This document shows positions 5,171-6,309 of a stretch of DNA of 6,309 nucleotides, piece after piece. Position numbers and translations under genes: made by a program. The notes beneath the pieces are model-generated. The model did not search any database, was not told the origin of the DNA, and worked only from the letters and a program-made list of their open reading frames with translations. Position 1 is the stretch's first letter, and every line of letters starts with the position of its first letter. This DNA is from Thermoplasmata archaeon (lineage in GTDB: Archaea; Thermoplasmatota; Thermoplasmata; Lutacidiplasmatales; UBA184): NCBI GenBank assembly GCA_021823085.1, contig JAKAPG010000097.1, forward strand, positions 1-6,309, written 5' to 3'.

Positions 5171-6295
5171 ATGCGCGCTCTCATCGTAGTACCTCCCACG
5201 CCCGGTTGCCGCGTAGCGGACGTACCTTCTCCGCCGCTCCGCCCGGGGGAGGTGCGGATCGGTGTGATCGAATGCGGCGTCTGCGGGACCGACCACGACA
5301 TCGCGGCGGGAAAGTACGGCAAGCCTCCCGCAGGTTCCGACTTCCTCATCCTCGGCCACGAGAACCTCGGAACGGTCCGTGAGGTCGGGCCCGGCGTGGA
5401 CGGGTTCGCACCGGGAGACCTCGTCGTCGCCACGGTTCGAAGGGGATGCGGACTCTGCCGGTTCTGCGCGGCCAACCGGTCCGACTGTTGCGAAACGGGG
5501 CTCTACACCGAGCGCGGGATCATCGGCGCCCACGGGTACATCGCCGAGGAGTACGTCGAGCGCCCCGAGTATCTCCTCCACGTTCCGCCCGCGCTTCGTC
5601 CGATCGCGGTGCTGATGGAACCGCTCAGCGTGGTCGAAAAGGCGATCGAGACCGGGCAGAAGGTGCTCGATCGACGCGAGCCGACGCCGGGATTCCCTCC
5701 CCAGCGGCCACCGACGGCCCTCGTCACCGGGACGGGCGCGATCGGGATGCTCGCCAGCCTTGTCCTCTCCGTCCGCGGCTACGAGGTGACCGCGATCGAC
5801 CGGCACGGCGACGCGACGCTCGCGGCCCGCGTCCTCCGCCGAATCGGGGCCACGCACGTGGACAGCTCCTCGGGGATCGACGCGATCGGGACCGCGCACT
5901 ACGACCTGATCGTGGAGGCGTCCGGGGCGATCACCCTCGACTTCCAGCTCGTCAGCCGTCTTGCCCCGAACGGCGTCCTGGTCCTTACCGGGATCCCGGA
6001 CGCTTCCGCCCCCCCGATCTCGGTCGCCGGAGGCGCGCTGCTCCGAGGGATGGTCCTCGCGAACCAGGCGATCGTCGGCAGCGTCAACGCGAACCGCACC
6101 CACTTCGAGCTGGGCCTCAACGACCTTCTCCGCTTCGAGGAGCGATGGCCCGGGGTCACGGCCGAACTCATCAGCCAGCGCCGACCGCTGAACGAGGCCC
6201 CGCAGGTGCTCGGCGAGCACGTCGGCGGAGCGGTCAAGATCGTGCTCACGGTCTCGACCTTGACCCCCTTCTCGGACCTGTCTCCGCGGCGATAG
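5171..6295 (+). CDS. gdh: Glucose 1-dehydrogenase, zinc-dependent medium-chain dehydrogenase
   Basis: Oxidises glucose (often also galactose) to the lactone with NAD(P)+, the first step of the archaeal Entner-Doudoroff pathway. The 374-residue protein has the archaeal GDH layout. Putative catalytic zinc ligands are Cys38 (VCGTD), His63 and Glu64 (GHENLG) and Glu150 (LMEPLSVVEKA), the same set reported for the Haloferax mediterranei enzyme. The structural-zinc lobe has Cys93, Cys96, Cys99 and Cys107, followed by ETG. The Rossmann loop is GTGAIG (187-192), and the second strand ends in IDRHGD, so Asp210-Arg211-His212 replaces the Asn-Arg-Arg that favours NADP in the Sulfolobus enzyme. VNANRTHFELGL (305-316) matches the substrate-side segment of archaeal GDHs. 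The ATG lies 7 bases after the aldolase stop, so the two genes form one operon; no Shine-Dalgarno is evident. The dehydratase step lies elsewhere. Assignment is strong; cofactor preference is open. Confidence 0.93.
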   Translation: MRALIVVPPTPGCRVADVPSPPLRPGEVRIGVIECGVCGTDHDIAAGKYGKPPAGSDFLILGHENLGTVREVGPGVDGFAPGDLVVATVRRGCGLCRFCAANRSDCCETGLYTERGIIGAHGYIAEEYVERPEYLLHVPPALRPIAVLMEPLSVVEKAIETGQKVLDRREPTPGFPPQRPPTALVTGTGAIGMLASLVLSVRGYEVTAIDRHGDATLAARVLRRIGATHVDSSSGIDAIGTAHYDLIVEASGAITLDFQLVSRLAPNGVLVLTGIPDASAPPISVAGGALLRGMVLANQAIVGSVNANRTHFELGLNDLLRFEERWPGVTAELISQRRPLNEAPQVLGEHVGGAVKIVLTVSTLTPFSDLSPRR

Positions 6296-6309
6296 GAAGA
6301 CGGCAAGAG

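Noticed and set aside
5090..6220. Long minus-strand open frame opposite gdh
   Set aside because: Low-complexity composition rich in Arg, Asp and Gly, typical of a mirror frame; the plus strand has all zinc-ligand and Rossmann motifs.
1..6309. tRNA, rRNA, CRISPR array, insertion sequence or prophage feature
   Set aside because: No cloverleaf-like arms, regularly spaced repeats, terminal inverted repeats or transposase/integrase motifs were seen on either strand.

Overview
The window is GC-rich, gene-dense archaeal chromosome. Evidence for Archaea: a pyruvoyl-dependent arginine decarboxylase, a 6-phospho-3-hexuloisomerase, an archaeal-type RNase HII, a 2-keto-3-deoxygluconate (KDG) aldolase next to a zinc-dependent glucose dehydrogenase, TATA-like boxes at archaeal spacing from start codons, and two starts that look leaderless. 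The glucose dehydrogenase/KDG aldolase pair is reminiscent of Thermoplasmata or Sulfolobales. The proteins are not unusually acidic, which argues against a haloarchaeon. My best guess is a high-GC member of Thermoplasmatota, but the sequence alone does not prove this.

Layout, left to right. (1) The 3' part of an FtsJ/RlmE rRNA 2'-O-methyltransferase runs in from the left edge. (2) A TATA box precedes a two-gene unit: a divergent endonuclease IV-like TIM-barrel protein with a basic, Pro/Arg-rich C-terminal tail, overlapping a SIS-domain 6-phospho-3-hexuloisomerase by 17 bases. (3) A separate TATA box precedes the arginine decarboxylase, whose GTG start lies at the expected transcription start. 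(4) On the minus strand, RNase HII and a small SCP2-type lipid-binding protein form a pair joined by an ATGA overlap. They converge on the decarboxylase with only 8 bases between stop codons. (5) A 335-base divergent intergenic region holds the RNase HII promoter, a degraded single CBS-domain remnant on the minus strand, and a CATATG box serving the next gene. (6) KDG aldolase and glucose 1-dehydrogenase follow as a tight plus-strand operon with a 7-base gap.

The last pair gives the first oxidation and the final cleavage of an archaeal (non-phosphorylative or branched) Entner-Doudoroff pathway. The gluconate dehydratase, KDG kinase or glyceraldehyde oxidoreductase are not in the window. The arginine decarboxylase supplies agmatine for polyamines and for archaeal tRNA agmatidine. 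The hexuloisomerase probably helps make ribulose 5-phosphate from fructose 6-phosphate, but its partner hexulose-phosphate synthase is not here.

Most of the window is ordinary core metabolism and information processing. The clearest oddity is the endonuclease IV-like protein. It keeps the fold-defining motifs and four putative ligands, but by eye it has lost most metal-binding residues of the second half of the barrel, and it has gained a long basic tail.
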